From: an uncultured Schlesneria sp.
Lineage (GTDB): Bacteria > Planctomycetota > Planctomycetia > Planctomycetales > Planctomycetaceae
DNA length: 64,000 nucleotides
NCBI GenBank assembly: GCA_903840265.1
Contig: CAIMFH010000132.1
Span: 28,634-92,633 of the forward strand
Reading direction: 5' to 3'
The translations under genes were made by a program, and so were the position numbers. Shown piece after piece: positions 1 through 8,579 of this stretch; position 1 is the stretch's first letter; every line of letters begins with the position of its first letter. Under the pieces are notes generated by a model. The model did not search any database and was not told the DNA's origin. It saw only the letters and a program-made list of their open reading frames with translations.

Positions 1-1
1 C

Positions 2-2005
2 AAAGGCGAGTCGCAGATCACTGGCCTGACCGTGACTTCGAGCGGAGCAGCCGCTGCGGCCGATGTGCAAACGAAGAAAGTGGGCGATCAGCTGCAGTTG
101 ATTGTCACGGCGAAGTATTCGGATGGATCGACTCGTGATGTGACATGGTTGACTCAGTTCGCTTCCAATGACGCTGGACTGGTGGAAGTTGATTCTCATG
201 GCAAGCTGAAAGTCCTGCGTCACGGTGAAACCGCCGTTCGTGCTCATTACCAGGGGCAGGTTGCGGTGCAGGTGATCTCGGTCCCCTTCGACCGACCAGC
301 AGTTGCTCAAACAGCGAACAGCGCTACACCTGGGAACTTCATCGATGAACACGTCTTCGCCAAGTTGACGGCACTCCGCATCCCCGCCTCGGCAGCAGTG
401 TCGGATGAGGCATTCATCAGACGGGTGTTCCTCGACACGATCGGCACATTGCCGACGGAAGCCGAAGTCGAGGCATTCCTGGCGGACACTCGATCTGACA
501 AGCGAGCACAGCTCATCGAATCCCTGTTGCAGCGTCCTGAGTTCGTGGACCTCTGGACGATGCTGATGGCGGATCTGTTTCAGAACCGCAAGGAGCGAGA
601 TCACGATGTCCGCGGTGTGAAAGGCGTCCGGGCGTTCCATCAATGGTTGCGAACTCAAGTGGCCGCGAATCGTCCCTGGGACGAATTGGTTCGCGCGGTA
701 CTGACATCGTCTGGAGACAGCGACCAGCATCCTGAAGTTGGCTACTACGTCGTTACGATTGGCGAGTTCCGCCAGACGCAGCAGTCGGATGTTGTCGCCA
801 GCGTGGCTCAGGCGTTTCTGGGAACTCGAATTGGCTGTGCCAAGTGCCACAACCATCCGCTCGAGAAGTACACGCAGGACGATTACTACCACTTCGCCGC
901 GTTCTTTTCTCGAGTCGCCTTTGATCGCCAGTCGCCGCAAATGGGCAAAACTGATTTGATCCAGGCAACAGAGCATCAACAGAACCAGCAGCGGCATCGG
1001 GCCAACTTGCAGAAGCAACTGGCCGAGAAAGAGGCAACTCCTGTCCCTGAAAAGGAAGAAGATGCCAAGCAGCGAGAGCAGCAACTGACGGAACTGCGCA
1101 AGCAGATCGAAGGTGTTGCCGCCGATATCGAACGCGTCAGGATGTCGCCGATCACCGTGGGGCAGCCGCGGACCAATGAACAGTTGAAAGCTCAACCGCT
1201 GGATCGAGCGAACCTGGCAATCGAGCCGGGCAGCGACCCGCGTGTCGCGCTGGTCGACTGGATGACCAGCGGTCGGAACGAATCGTTCAACGGCAGTATC
1301 GTCAATCGGATCTGGCAACATTACATGGGTGTCGGCCTCGTCGAACCGGTGGACGATATTCGAGCAAGCAATCCTCCGTCGAATCCGCCGTTGTGGAAAG
1401 CCCTGAACGAAGACTTCGCCGCTCATGGGTTCGACATGAAGCACCTGATGCGGACAATTTTGAATTCGCGAGCGTATCAGACGAGTTCCGAAACGTTGGC
1501 CGAGAATGAAGCCGATACCAAGTTCTATTCACACTACTTCGCTCGTCGACTTCCCGCCGAACTGTTGCTGGATGCCTTCAGCCAGGTGACCGCGATTCCC
1601 GATCAGTTCCCCGGCTATCCCGAAGGCCTACGGGCTCAGCAGTTGGCCGATCCGGGCTTGGATTCGTATTTCCTGCGTCTGTTTGGGCGATCAGATCGAG
1701 TAACGGCGTGTGCCTGCGAACGGCAAGGTGACGTGACGATGTCGCAACTGTTGCATCTGCAGAACGGTGACACGATATCCCGGAAGATCGAAGCAGGAAA
1801 CGGCTATCTTGCCGAGATGCTGAAGTCGACGCCAGACAACGCCGTTGCAATCAACAGATTGTTCTTAACGACATTGTCGCGCAAGCCAAACCAGACAGAG
1901 ATCAACGCGATCACAGGCCAATTGAATCAAGGATCGCGGGAAGACATCTTCCGCGATTTGATGTGGGCGTTGCTGAATTCCAAGGAATTTTCATTCAATC
2001 ACTGA
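2..2005 (+). CDS. DUF1549/DUF1553 (PSCyt2-PSD1) surface protein, 5' truncated by window edge
   Basis: The reading frame is open from base 2, so the true start and any signal peptide lie upstream of the window. Visible order: a bacterial Ig-like (BIG2-type) segment over roughly the first 85 residues, a DUF1549 domain with the typical DEAFIRRVFLDTIG stretch, a CxxCH site (CAKCHNHP) near the middle, a Gln/Glu/Lys-rich coiled stretch, then a DUF1553 domain (IVNRIWQHYMG, EPVDDIRASNP) ending in the family-typical NSKEFSFNH. These proteins are abundant in planctomycetes, are thought to be exported and to bind heme through CxxCH, and usually pair with a DUF1501 gene. Here the DUF1501 partner lies at 2790, separated by a DUF4058 gene. 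The biochemical function of the family is not established. Confidence 0.92.
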   Translation, partial: KGESQITGLTVTSSGAAAAADVQTKKVGDQLQLIVTAKYSDGSTRDVTWLTQFASNDAGLVEVDSHGKLKVLRHGETAVRAHYQGQVAVQVISVPFDRPAVAQTANSATPGNFIDEHVFAKLTALRIPASAAVSDEAFIRRVFLDTIGTLPTEAEVEAFLADTRSDKRAQLIESLLQRPEFVDLWTMLMADLFQNRKERDHDVRGVKGVRAFHQWLRTQVAANRPWDELVRAVLTSSGDSDQHPEVGYYVVTIGEFRQTQQSDVVASVAQAFLGTRIGCAKCHNHPLEKYTQDDYYHFAAFFSRVAFDRQSPQMGKTDLIQATEHQQNQQRHRANLQKQLAEKEATPVPEKEEDAKQREQQLTELRKQIEGVAADIERVRMSPITVGQPRTNEQLKAQPLDRANLAIEPGSDPRVALVDWMTSGRNESFNGSIVNRIWQHYMGVGLVEPVDDIRASNPPSNPPLWKALNEDFAAHGFDMKHLMRTILNSRAYQTSSETLAENEADTKFYSHYFARRLPAELLLDAFSQVTAIPDQFPGYPEGLRAQQLADPGLDSYFLRLFGRSDRVTACACERQGDVTMSQLLHLQNGDTISRKIEAGNGYLAEMLKSTPDNAVAINRLFLTTLSRKPNQTEINAITGQLNQGSREDIFRDLMWALLNSKEFSFNH

Positions 2006-2023
2006 TTGGTGGCGAGACGGCAA

Positions 2024-2758
2024 ATGCCCGTACATGATTGGACAAAAACGGATGCAGCGACGTTTCATGCGTTCCACACAGCGTGGATCACGCATCTGAG
2101 CGAAGCCTTGAACAGAGGATTGCTTCCCACCGGATACTACGCGCTTCCCGAGCAACATGCTGGCAGCCGGATCGCTGATGTCTTGGCACTCCACTCACCA
2201 GAAACAGAACTGGCTGAGGGAACAGACAACCAAGGTGGACTCATCGTCGCAGACGCTCCACCGAAAACGCAACGAAGGCTGATGGCATCTACCTTGCGTT
2301 CGTTGCAACGAACGCTTGCCGTGCGGCATGTCAGTGGGCATCAAATCGTCGCCTTAATGGAAATCGTGTCTCCCGCCAACAAGGACCGCCGATCCCACGT
2401 CGAGGAATTTGTCAACAAGGCAGAGGCGGCATTGCTGCAGTCTGTTCACGTTATGGTTGCCGACTTGCTTCCGCCCGGCAAATATGACCCATCGGGCATG
2501 CATGGGGCAATCTGGGATTGCTTTGATGATGAAGCCTATGTGCTTCCCTCAAATCAGCCGCTAACGTTGGCTTCATACACTGCAGATTCCCAACCGATCG
2601 CCTACGTGGAGCATCTGGCGGTTGGGAATGAGATGATCGATATGCCCCTATTTTTGAGTTCGAACCGATACATCAATGTGCCAATGGGCATGACCTATCA
2701 AGCTGCTTTTCAAGGCTTGCCGTCGTTCGTGCGAGATCGCTTGGATCAATCGAAATAG
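2024..2758 (+). CDS. DUF4058 family protein
   Basis: 244 residues beginning MPVHDWTKTDAATFHAFH, which matches the usual N-terminus of DUF4058 proteins. The family is common in planctomycetes and cyanobacteria and has no proven function. In-frame TTG and GTG codons exist at 2006 and 2009, directly abutting the previous stop, but the ATG at 2024 gives the conserved MPVHDW start. No signal peptide or membrane segment is visible, so it is probably cytoplasmic. It sits 18 bp after a PSD1-type gene and 31 bp before its DUF1501 partner, so it is probably cotranscribed with exported proteins although it looks cytosolic itself. Placement inside this otherwise standard pair is unusual and may reflect insertion. 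Confidence 0.82.
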   Translation: MPVHDWTKTDAATFHAFHTAWITHLSEALNRGLLPTGYYALPEQHAGSRIADVLALHSPETELAEGTDNQGGLIVADAPPKTQRRLMASTLRSLQRTLAVRHVSGHQIVALMEIVSPANKDRRSHVEEFVNKAEAALLQSVHVMVADLLPPGKYDPSGMHGAIWDCFDDEAYVLPSNQPLTLASYTADSQPIAYVEHLAVGNEMIDMPLFLSSNRYINVPMGMTYQAAFQGLPSFVRDRLDQSK

Positions 2759-2789
2759 CGATCAACAGATCGCCGTTGAAAGAACTATC

Positions 2790-4124
2790 ATGCTCGACAT
2801 CACTCTCTCGTCCGATCGAACCAAGCTCTGCAACGGCGCGTCGCGACGTGACTTCTTGCAGGTCGGCAGCCTGGGCCTGTGCGGCGTGTCGCTGGCGAGC
2901 GTGCTGCGGCAAGAAGCGCAAGCGGCTGAATCAAAAGGGGCCGCTTCAACGGCTCGAGCCAAGTCGGTCATTCTGGTTTACCTGAGTGGCGGGTTGACCC
3001 ATCACGATAGCTTCGACATGAAGCCCGAAGCACCCGCAGAGATCCGCGGCAAGTACTCGCCCATCGCCTCGAATGTCTCGGGGATCCAAGTCTGCGAACT
3101 GCTGCCAAAGATGGCGGGTTGCATGGATAAGGTCGCTCTGGTTCGGTCGGGGGCTCATAACAACGATCACCATGAAACGGCGACGAACTGGGTGTTGTCG
3201 GGCCGATTCGGATCACCGTTCGGAGACTATCCCGCGATCGGAGCGGTGGCCGCTCACGAGCTTGGGTTTAACGGCGTGCTACCTCCCTACATGGCCATCC
3301 CGCGCAATCCGTCGTTCACATGGGAACTGGGCCGAAGTGCCTTCTTAGGAGGTCGCTACGAATCCTTTAGAACGGGCGATCCCAACGCGGAAAACTTCGG
3401 TGTGAAGGATGTCGCGGTCGCCAATCGCGATTCGACTCGAGACGACCGTCGCAAGACGTTCCTCTCCACCATCGATCAACTCAGCGACAAGGTGCGCGGG
3501 AACGACCAACTGGCGACATACGACGAGTTCCGTGGTCGTGCCGCCGAAATGATTTTGTCGCCGCAGGCTCAATCGGCGTTCGCGATTGAGAAGGAAGACA
3601 TCAAGTTGCGTGATCGATACGGTCGCAATACCTTTGGTCAAAGCTGCTTGATGGCTCGACGATTGGTCGAAGGTGGCGTTCGGTTCGTGACCGTCAACTA
3701 CGGCGGTTGGGATCATCACGGCAAGATTTTTGAAGCGTGCGACAAGAAGCTTCCGGAGTTTGACCTCGGTTACTCCGCCTTGATTGAAGACCTGGCAGCA
3801 CGCGGGATGCTCAAGGACACGCTGGTGGCCTGCTTCGGCGAATTCGGTCGCACACCGCTGATCAATAAAGACGCTGGCCGCGATCATTGGGGACCGGCAG
3901 CAAGCCTGCTGTTCGCCGGAGCGGGAGTGCAGCCCGGCAAGGTGATCGGCGCAACCGATAAGCAGGGGGCTCATGTCACGACACGGCCTTATGCCCCGGC
4001 GGATGTCTGCTACACCATCCTGGACTCACTGGGCGTCGATCCTCACGTTTCGTTGATGACACCCGATGGCCGCGCGATTGATGCCTTGGAAGAAGGCGAG
4101 TTGATGACTCCTTTGTTTAGTTGA
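2790..4124 (+). CDS. Tat-exported DUF1501 protein
   Basis: 444 residues. A twin-arginine motif (SRRDFLQ, residues 18-24) is followed by a short hydrophobic stretch and an alanine-rich cleavage region, so export by Tat is likely. The mature part has DUF1501 hallmarks: YLSGGLTHHDSFDMKP near the N-terminus, NYGGWDHHG in the centre and FGEFGRTPLIN followed by AGRDHWG near the C-terminus. The fold is related to alkaline phosphatase/sulfatase enzymes, but no activity has been shown for the family as far as I know. It is the regular partner of the DUF1549/DUF1553 protein at 2-2005. The ATG at 2790 is chosen because it places the RR motif at a normal distance from the start. Confidence 0.92.
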   Translation: MLDITLSSDRTKLCNGASRRDFLQVGSLGLCGVSLASVLRQEAQAAESKGAASTARAKSVILVYLSGGLTHHDSFDMKPEAPAEIRGKYSPIASNVSGIQVCELLPKMAGCMDKVALVRSGAHNNDHHETATNWVLSGRFGSPFGDYPAIGAVAAHELGFNGVLPPYMAIPRNPSFTWELGRSAFLGGRYESFRTGDPNAENFGVKDVAVANRDSTRDDRRKTFLSTIDQLSDKVRGNDQLATYDEFRGRAAEMILSPQAQSAFAIEKEDIKLRDRYGRNTFGQSCLMARRLVEGGVRFVTVNYGGWDHHGKIFEACDKKLPEFDLGYSALIEDLAARGMLKDTLVACFGEFGRTPLINKDAGRDHWGPAASLLFAGAGVQPGKVIGATDKQGAHVTTRPYAPADVCYTILDSLGVDPHVSLMTPDGRAIDALEEGELMTPLFS

Positions 4125-4281
4125 GGGGTAACGTCAACGAGCTCTTTGGCGCGGAACAGATTGCTAAAATGGAGTCAGTTGGAACGTCAGGGCTGACGAA
4201 TCAAACTCCCGCGCTATAATTCGCGCGTCTGCAATTCGCCTGCGAATTTCTATCGGCGATTGAATCGACAACGAGGATCCA

Positions 4282-4665
4282 ATGGCCACCATCGAGCGAA
4301 TTCCCGAGCTGATTACCGATCCTGAAAAATATGCAGGGATCGAGCAACTCCGCAAATTTGCGGAATTGATGGATGGCCAATTCCAGATCCCTGGCACAAA
4401 TATCCAGTTTGGATTGGATGCGATCGTCGGCCTGATCCCAGGGATTGGCGATTTGATCGCGGGAGCATTCTCGTTGTGGCTGATCGGAGAAGCTCGACGA
4501 CTGGGCGCTCCCAAATGGATCCTGGCGAGGATGTATTGGAACGTCGCCGTTGACGTTGGAATCGGAGCGGTCCCCATCGTCGGCGATATGTTCGACGTCG
4601 TCTGGAAAGCGAATCGCAAAAACATCGCTCTCTTAAGCCGTCACTTCTGCCGCCCGGTTCCGTGA
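4282..4665 (+). CDS. DUF4112 small membrane protein
   Basis: 127 residues. The sequence LDGQFQIPGT-like start, then GLDAIVGLIPGIGDLIAG and VDVGIGAVPIVGDMFDVVWKAN, is characteristic of DUF4112: a short conserved protein with two glycine-rich hydrophobic segments, probably inserted in the membrane. Function is unknown. It stands alone, with 157 bp upstream and 313 bp downstream. The initiating ATG follows AACGAGGATCCA, which gives a usable GAGG ribosome-binding site. Confidence 0.8.
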   Translation: MATIERIPELITDPEKYAGIEQLRKFAELMDGQFQIPGTNIQFGLDAIVGLIPGIGDLIAGAFSLWLIGEARRLGAPKWILARMYWNVAVDVGIGAVPIVGDMFDVVWKANRKNIALLSRHFCRPVP

Positions 4666-4978
4666 GACCGTTGAGGGTAGCCGCGGGACCTGACGCCCGA
4701 CATTCGAATCGATTCTTCGCAATCTTTCACGACTTTAATCTTCGAAGCGTGAGCGCTCGGATTTAAGGTTCGTGGCCAACAATTCGGCATAGTGTTCGCA
4801 TTTCGCGGCCTTGTCGTGCTCGCCTCGGTCGGGAATTGATCTCTCGCCATCACCGCCATGCGGTTAGGAGGCTCGCGCACCGAATGTTGTGTGCAGCGAT
4901 GAGCGTGGATCTGCCTGAACGTTCGAACATCGATCAGATCCGTGATTTCATCGAAATGTGGACTGCGGGGTATCAGAC
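4666..4978. other. Gap without a supported gene
   Basis: 313 bp between the DUF4112 gene and the MFS gene. A short palindromic patch (GAACGTTCGAAC, about 4918-4929) lies about 50 bp before the MFS start and could be an operator, but this is weak. No convincing coding potential on either strand. Confidence 0.5.
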
Positions 4979-6196
4979 ATGATGAGCGTCCGAAATCGGC
5001 TCGGTTTGTATGGGTCTTACTTTTTAGGAATGGCCGGGATCGGATTCACTCTCCCTTTCCTTCCATTGTTCCTCGCCGAACGCGGATTAAGTGATCGGGC
5101 GATCGGATTTGTCTCGACGATTGCGGCAGTCGCCGGCCTAGCCCAATTCCCATTAGGTGTCTGGTCCGATCATATCGGTCGACGCAAACCGTTCTTGATC
5201 GCGGCCCTTGCCCTACTGGCGGTCTCCACGTTCGCCCTGCCCTTGGCTCGCAATGCGATTGTGCTGAGCTTGTTGGTGGTCCTGTTTGCCGAGAACGGTC
5301 TGTGTCGAGCAACCGTTGAGAGTTTTGCAGGTGCCGAGGCTGCTCATCTGGCACCAAAGGGAGAAATCGGTCGAGCCTTGGGGATGTTGCGATTCTGGCG
5401 ACCCGTCGCCATTGTCCTCGTGGCGCTGATCGGCGGATTGGTGGTCGAGAAGTACGGCTTAGAAGCGATGCTCTGGCCACTGGCGGTGATTCAGACACTC
5501 GCCGTATTGGCCGCATTGTTGATTCAAAATGACAAACCGGGCAACGACGCGACGAGCGACCAGGAAGTCAAAGCGGCGCATGGCTCTGGTCGCGGTTTTC
5601 GCGATCCCGTCTTGTGGACGTTCGTGCTCGCCATGGTGCTCTTTCATGTTGGGAATGCCCCGGGTGGCGTCTATCTGGGCCTCTATCTGAAACGAGAGCT
5701 GCACGCGCCGGATCGCTATCTCCCTTATGCATTTATTATCAGCATGGTTGCCTGGATGCTGGCAATTCGTCTCGTGGGACGCATCGCAGATCAAATGGGT
5801 CGTCGACCGCTGTTGATCGTGGGTTGGGCCGTCATGTCGTTGCGACTTGGACTCATCGCTATCGCACAAACGGCAGAGCAAGTTCTGGCCGTCCAGATCT
5901 TGGATGGAGTGGCGCAATCACTATTTGCGGTCACAGCAGCAGCGTGGGTGACTGATCGATTGGCGGACCCGCGTCGAGTCGGAGAAGCCCAAGTCTTAGT
6001 CGGTTCGGCTCTCGTTTTCGGTTCGGCCGTCGGCCCCCTGTTATCGGGTCTAGTCATCGACTCGCTCGGTTATCGAGGGACATTCGGTCTGCTGGGTGGA
6101 ATCGGCGCCATTGCGACGCTGATCGTCACGCTGCTGATTCCGGAAACGCTGAGCGATACGAACTCATCTCCTGTGGTTGCGGAGGTAGCAGCGTGA
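4979..6196 (+). CDS. MFS transporter, 12 transmembrane segments
   Basis: 405 residues from the ATG at 4979, which follows GGGG at a usable distance; an in-frame GTG at 4958 is less likely. The protein is hydrophobic throughout with about twelve membrane spans and a central loop near residues 185-205. The major facilitator signature between TM2 and TM3 reads GVWSDHIGRRKP, and a second copy, GRIADQMGRRP, occurs in the second half. This is the drug-resistance/sugar-efflux side of the superfamily; the substrate cannot be read from sequence. The stop overlaps the start of the metallophosphoesterase gene by 4 bp, so the two are translationally coupled and head an operon that continues to the ion channel at 8580. 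Confidence 0.9.
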   Translation: MMSVRNRLGLYGSYFLGMAGIGFTLPFLPLFLAERGLSDRAIGFVSTIAAVAGLAQFPLGVWSDHIGRRKPFLIAALALLAVSTFALPLARNAIVLSLLVVLFAENGLCRATVESFAGAEAAHLAPKGEIGRALGMLRFWRPVAIVLVALIGGLVVEKYGLEAMLWPLAVIQTLAVLAALLIQNDKPGNDATSDQEVKAAHGSGRGFRDPVLWTFVLAMVLFHVGNAPGGVYLGLYLKRELHAPDRYLPYAFIISMVAWMLAIRLVGRIADQMGRRPLLIVGWAVMSLRLGLIAIAQTAEQVLAVQILDGVAQSLFAVTAAAWVTDRLADPRRVGEAQVLVGSALVFGSAVGPLLSGLVIDSLGYRGTFGLLGGIGAIATLIVTLLIPETLSDTNSSPVVAEVAA

Positions 6197-7257
6197 TCGA
6201 AGAAAAATCACGACCGGTTACCGTGATGGTTCCTGGCGATTTGCATCTCACGGATGCCGGACTTCCGAACCATCAAATCGCCAAGTGGGTCGTCGATCAG
6301 GCGAATAACTTGATCAAGCCCGATTTCGTGCAGTTCATTGGTGACAACGTTCAAGACGCCACGCTGAGTCAATTCGCACTGTTTCGCCAACTCACCGATC
6401 GTCTTCAATGCGAATGGTTCGCCCTCGTGGGTGACCATGACGTACATGCTGATCCAAATGCAGACGGATTTCGTGCCACTGTCGGTGAAACTTGGGGCTC
6501 GTTCCGTCTGGGTGGCTATCGCTTCATCCGATTGAACACGCAGGAAGCGAAACCCGTGGGCATGTCGGATGAACAATTGGCATGGTTTCGCAACGAACTT
6601 GCCGATGGACAGCGGCTCAATGATCGCATCGTCATCTTTCAACACAACTACGCTTATCAGATCTGGGAGGACTTTGCCGGGCCTGGCATTGACGACTGGC
6701 GGGTACTCACGCAGTCGGCTCGGATCGAAGCGTTATTTTGCGGTCATACCCACTACTGGCAGGTCGCCAATGATGGTCGCAACGTCCATATCGCGACACG
6801 CTCCATCGGCGATCCCGAAGGGGGTGACGCCGGGTATCTGCTGATCTGCCTGCATGGTTCGAACTTGGGGGTTGTCTATCGGACACCTCAGGACCAAGGG
6901 CCCGTGATTGTCATTCTGCAACCCCGCGCCGCGATCCTTTGCACCGGTTCCTCGCAGGTCACCCACGGCGAAGCTCAAGTGACGACTCAGATCTGGTCGG
7001 AGCGGGGAGTTGCAGAGGTCACTGCGAGCATCGACGATGGGCTGCCGCTCCGACTTCGTGATCAGACACAGGGACGATGGGGTATCGCCTTTGATGCCGA
7101 AGTATTGGCCAAGGGGATTCATCACCTTACAGTGCGTGCGACTGATCGAAGCGGCGATTCCAGTGAGCAGACCATCTCATTTGTCGTCGATCAAACGGGG
7201 CGATATACAGCCGTTCCTTGTGTTTCTCCAACAGTCCTTACGACGAACTTCTGTTGA
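6193..7257 (+). CDS. Calcineurin-like metallophosphoesterase with C-terminal Ig-like domain
   Basis: 354 residues starting at GTG 6193, preceded by GGAGGT and overlapping the MFS stop (GTGA). All metal-binding motifs of the calcineurin-like fold are present in order: GDLH near residue 16, GDN (about 52), GDHD (about 79), FQH (about 152) and GHTH (about 180). The last 100 residues form a beta-rich module (ASIDDG ... GIHHLTVRATDRSGDSS) like the Ig-type domains attached to planctomycetal phosphoesterases. No signal peptide is seen, so action in the cytoplasm is likely. The substrate could be a phosphodiester or nucleotide. Only 12 bp separate it from the next transporter gene. Confidence 0.88.
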   Translation: MIEEKSRPVTVMVPGDLHLTDAGLPNHQIAKWVVDQANNLIKPDFVQFIGDNVQDATLSQFALFRQLTDRLQCEWFALVGDHDVHADPNADGFRATVGETWGSFRLGGYRFIRLNTQEAKPVGMSDEQLAWFRNELADGQRLNDRIVIFQHNYAYQIWEDFAGPGIDDWRVLTQSARIEALFCGHTHYWQVANDGRNVHIATRSIGDPEGGDAGYLLICLHGSNLGVVYRTPQDQGPVIVILQPRAAILCTGSSQVTHGEAQVTTQIWSERGVAEVTASIDDGLPLRLRDQTQGRWGIAFDAEVLAKGIHHLTVRATDRSGDSSEQTISFVVDQTGRYTAVPCVSPTVLTTNFC

Positions 7258-7269
7258 AAGATTGCCGAT

Positions 7270-8535
7270 ATGTCTGAGTCCGTCACGTTTTGGCTGACGA
7301 TCATCGTCTTTGCGGTGACTTATCTGGGCCTGGCCCTGGGCGGGTTTCCTGGTTTGCGAATCGATCGCACCGGCATCGCATTGACCGGGGCCGCCGCCGT
7401 TCTGGGGTGCCGTCTGCTCAACTTCGATGAAGCGGTACAATCAGTCGACTTCGCCACGATCGTTCTCTTGCTGGGGATGATGATCGTCGTCGAATATCTA
7501 AGGCGAGCCGACTTTTTCGACATACTGGCAGGCCGCGCTCTGGCGCATGTGCATCAGCCTTCGACCCTATTGGCTGTTGTCATGGCATTGTCCGGAGTCC
7601 TGTCGGCGTTACTCGTCAACGATGTGGTCTGCCTCGCGCTGACACCCCTGGTACTCCATGTCACGCGGCATCTGAAGATCGATCCCAAGCCCCACTTGAT
7701 CGGATTGGCGATTGCATCCAATGTCGGATCGACGGCGACTCTGACAGGCAATCCCCAGAACATGATTATTGGCGGCCTGTCGCAGATCAGCTATCTACGA
7801 TTCGCAGCAAAACTGGCTCCGATCGCGATCGTGGGCCTCGTTGTTTCCTACTTGATCACGCTGGTGCTGTTTCGCTCGGCGTTGAATGCGGGACAAAGTG
7901 ACAACTTGCATCTCGGTGACAAACCTGCGGACGAACCCGCACCGATGAACTCCAAGAAGAAATCGCTGCTGATCAAGAGCTTGATCGTGACCTCGGCTGC
8001 CGTCGCGTTGTTCTTCGCGGGGGCTCCCATGGCAATTGTCGCCCTTGGAGCAGCCGCTATCTTGCTGCTCGATCGGGTTAAGCCGGAGAAAATCTACCAT
8101 CGTGTTGACTGGGGCTTGCTGGTCATGTTCGCGGGACTTTTTGTCGTCGTCCACGCCTTTGAAGTTCACGTGATGCACTATGCGGGCGTCGATAAATGGA
8201 CCGTTCTTCGCTCCTCTCCGATTGCCATGTTGAGTGCTGCCTCTGCAATCTTGTCGAATCTCGTGTCAAATGTGCCCGCGGTCTTGCTGTTTAAGCCGAT
8301 CATCCCTGATATGCCTGGCGAGATACAGGAAACAGCCTGGCTGGCGTTGGCGATGTCGAGCACGCTGGCCGGAAACCTGACGGTGCTTGGATCGGTTGCG
8401 AATTTGATTGTGGTCGAAAAGGCACGCAAATCCGGCGTGATCATCACTCTCGCCGACTACTGCCGGGCGGGTATTCCTGTGACGATCGTGACATTGCTGA
8501 TCGGCATGGCCTGGCTGGCGCTGGCGACTTATTAA
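7270..8535 (+). CDS. ArsB/NhaD (ion transporter) superfamily permease
   Basis: 421 residues with about eleven membrane spans. The stretch ASNVGSTATLTGNPQNMIIG is the conserved re-entrant motif of the arsenite/NhaD/SLC13-type ion transporter superfamily, and a second copy of the fold is evident near LAMSSTLAGNLTVLGSVANLIV. The family includes arsenite efflux pumps, Na+/H+ antiporters and dicarboxylate carriers; no arsenic genes are nearby, so an anion or Na+/H+ role is more plausible. It lies 12 bp after the metallophosphoesterase gene and 44 bp before the ligand-gated channel gene, in the same direction. Confidence 0.88.
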   Translation: MSESVTFWLTIIVFAVTYLGLALGGFPGLRIDRTGIALTGAAAVLGCRLLNFDEAVQSVDFATIVLLLGMMIVVEYLRRADFFDILAGRALAHVHQPSTLLAVVMALSGVLSALLVNDVVCLALTPLVLHVTRHLKIDPKPHLIGLAIASNVGSTATLTGNPQNMIIGGLSQISYLRFAAKLAPIAIVGLVVSYLITLVLFRSALNAGQSDNLHLGDKPADEPAPMNSKKKSLLIKSLIVTSAAVALFFAGAPMAIVALGAAAILLLDRVKPEKIYHRVDWGLLVMFAGLFVVVHAFEVHVMHYAGVDKWTVLRSSPIAMLSAASAILSNLVSNVPAVLLFKPIIPDMPGEIQETAWLALAMSSTLAGNLTVLGSVANLIVVEKARKSGVIITLADYCRAGIPVTIVTLLIGMAWLALATY

Positions 8536-8579
8536 CTGACGCCTCGACACCAACAACTCGCCTCGGAGACTGTCCCGAC

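Noticed and set aside
3345..3974. Minus-strand ORF of 209 codons
   Set aside because: Antisense to the DUF1501 gene; no features of its own.
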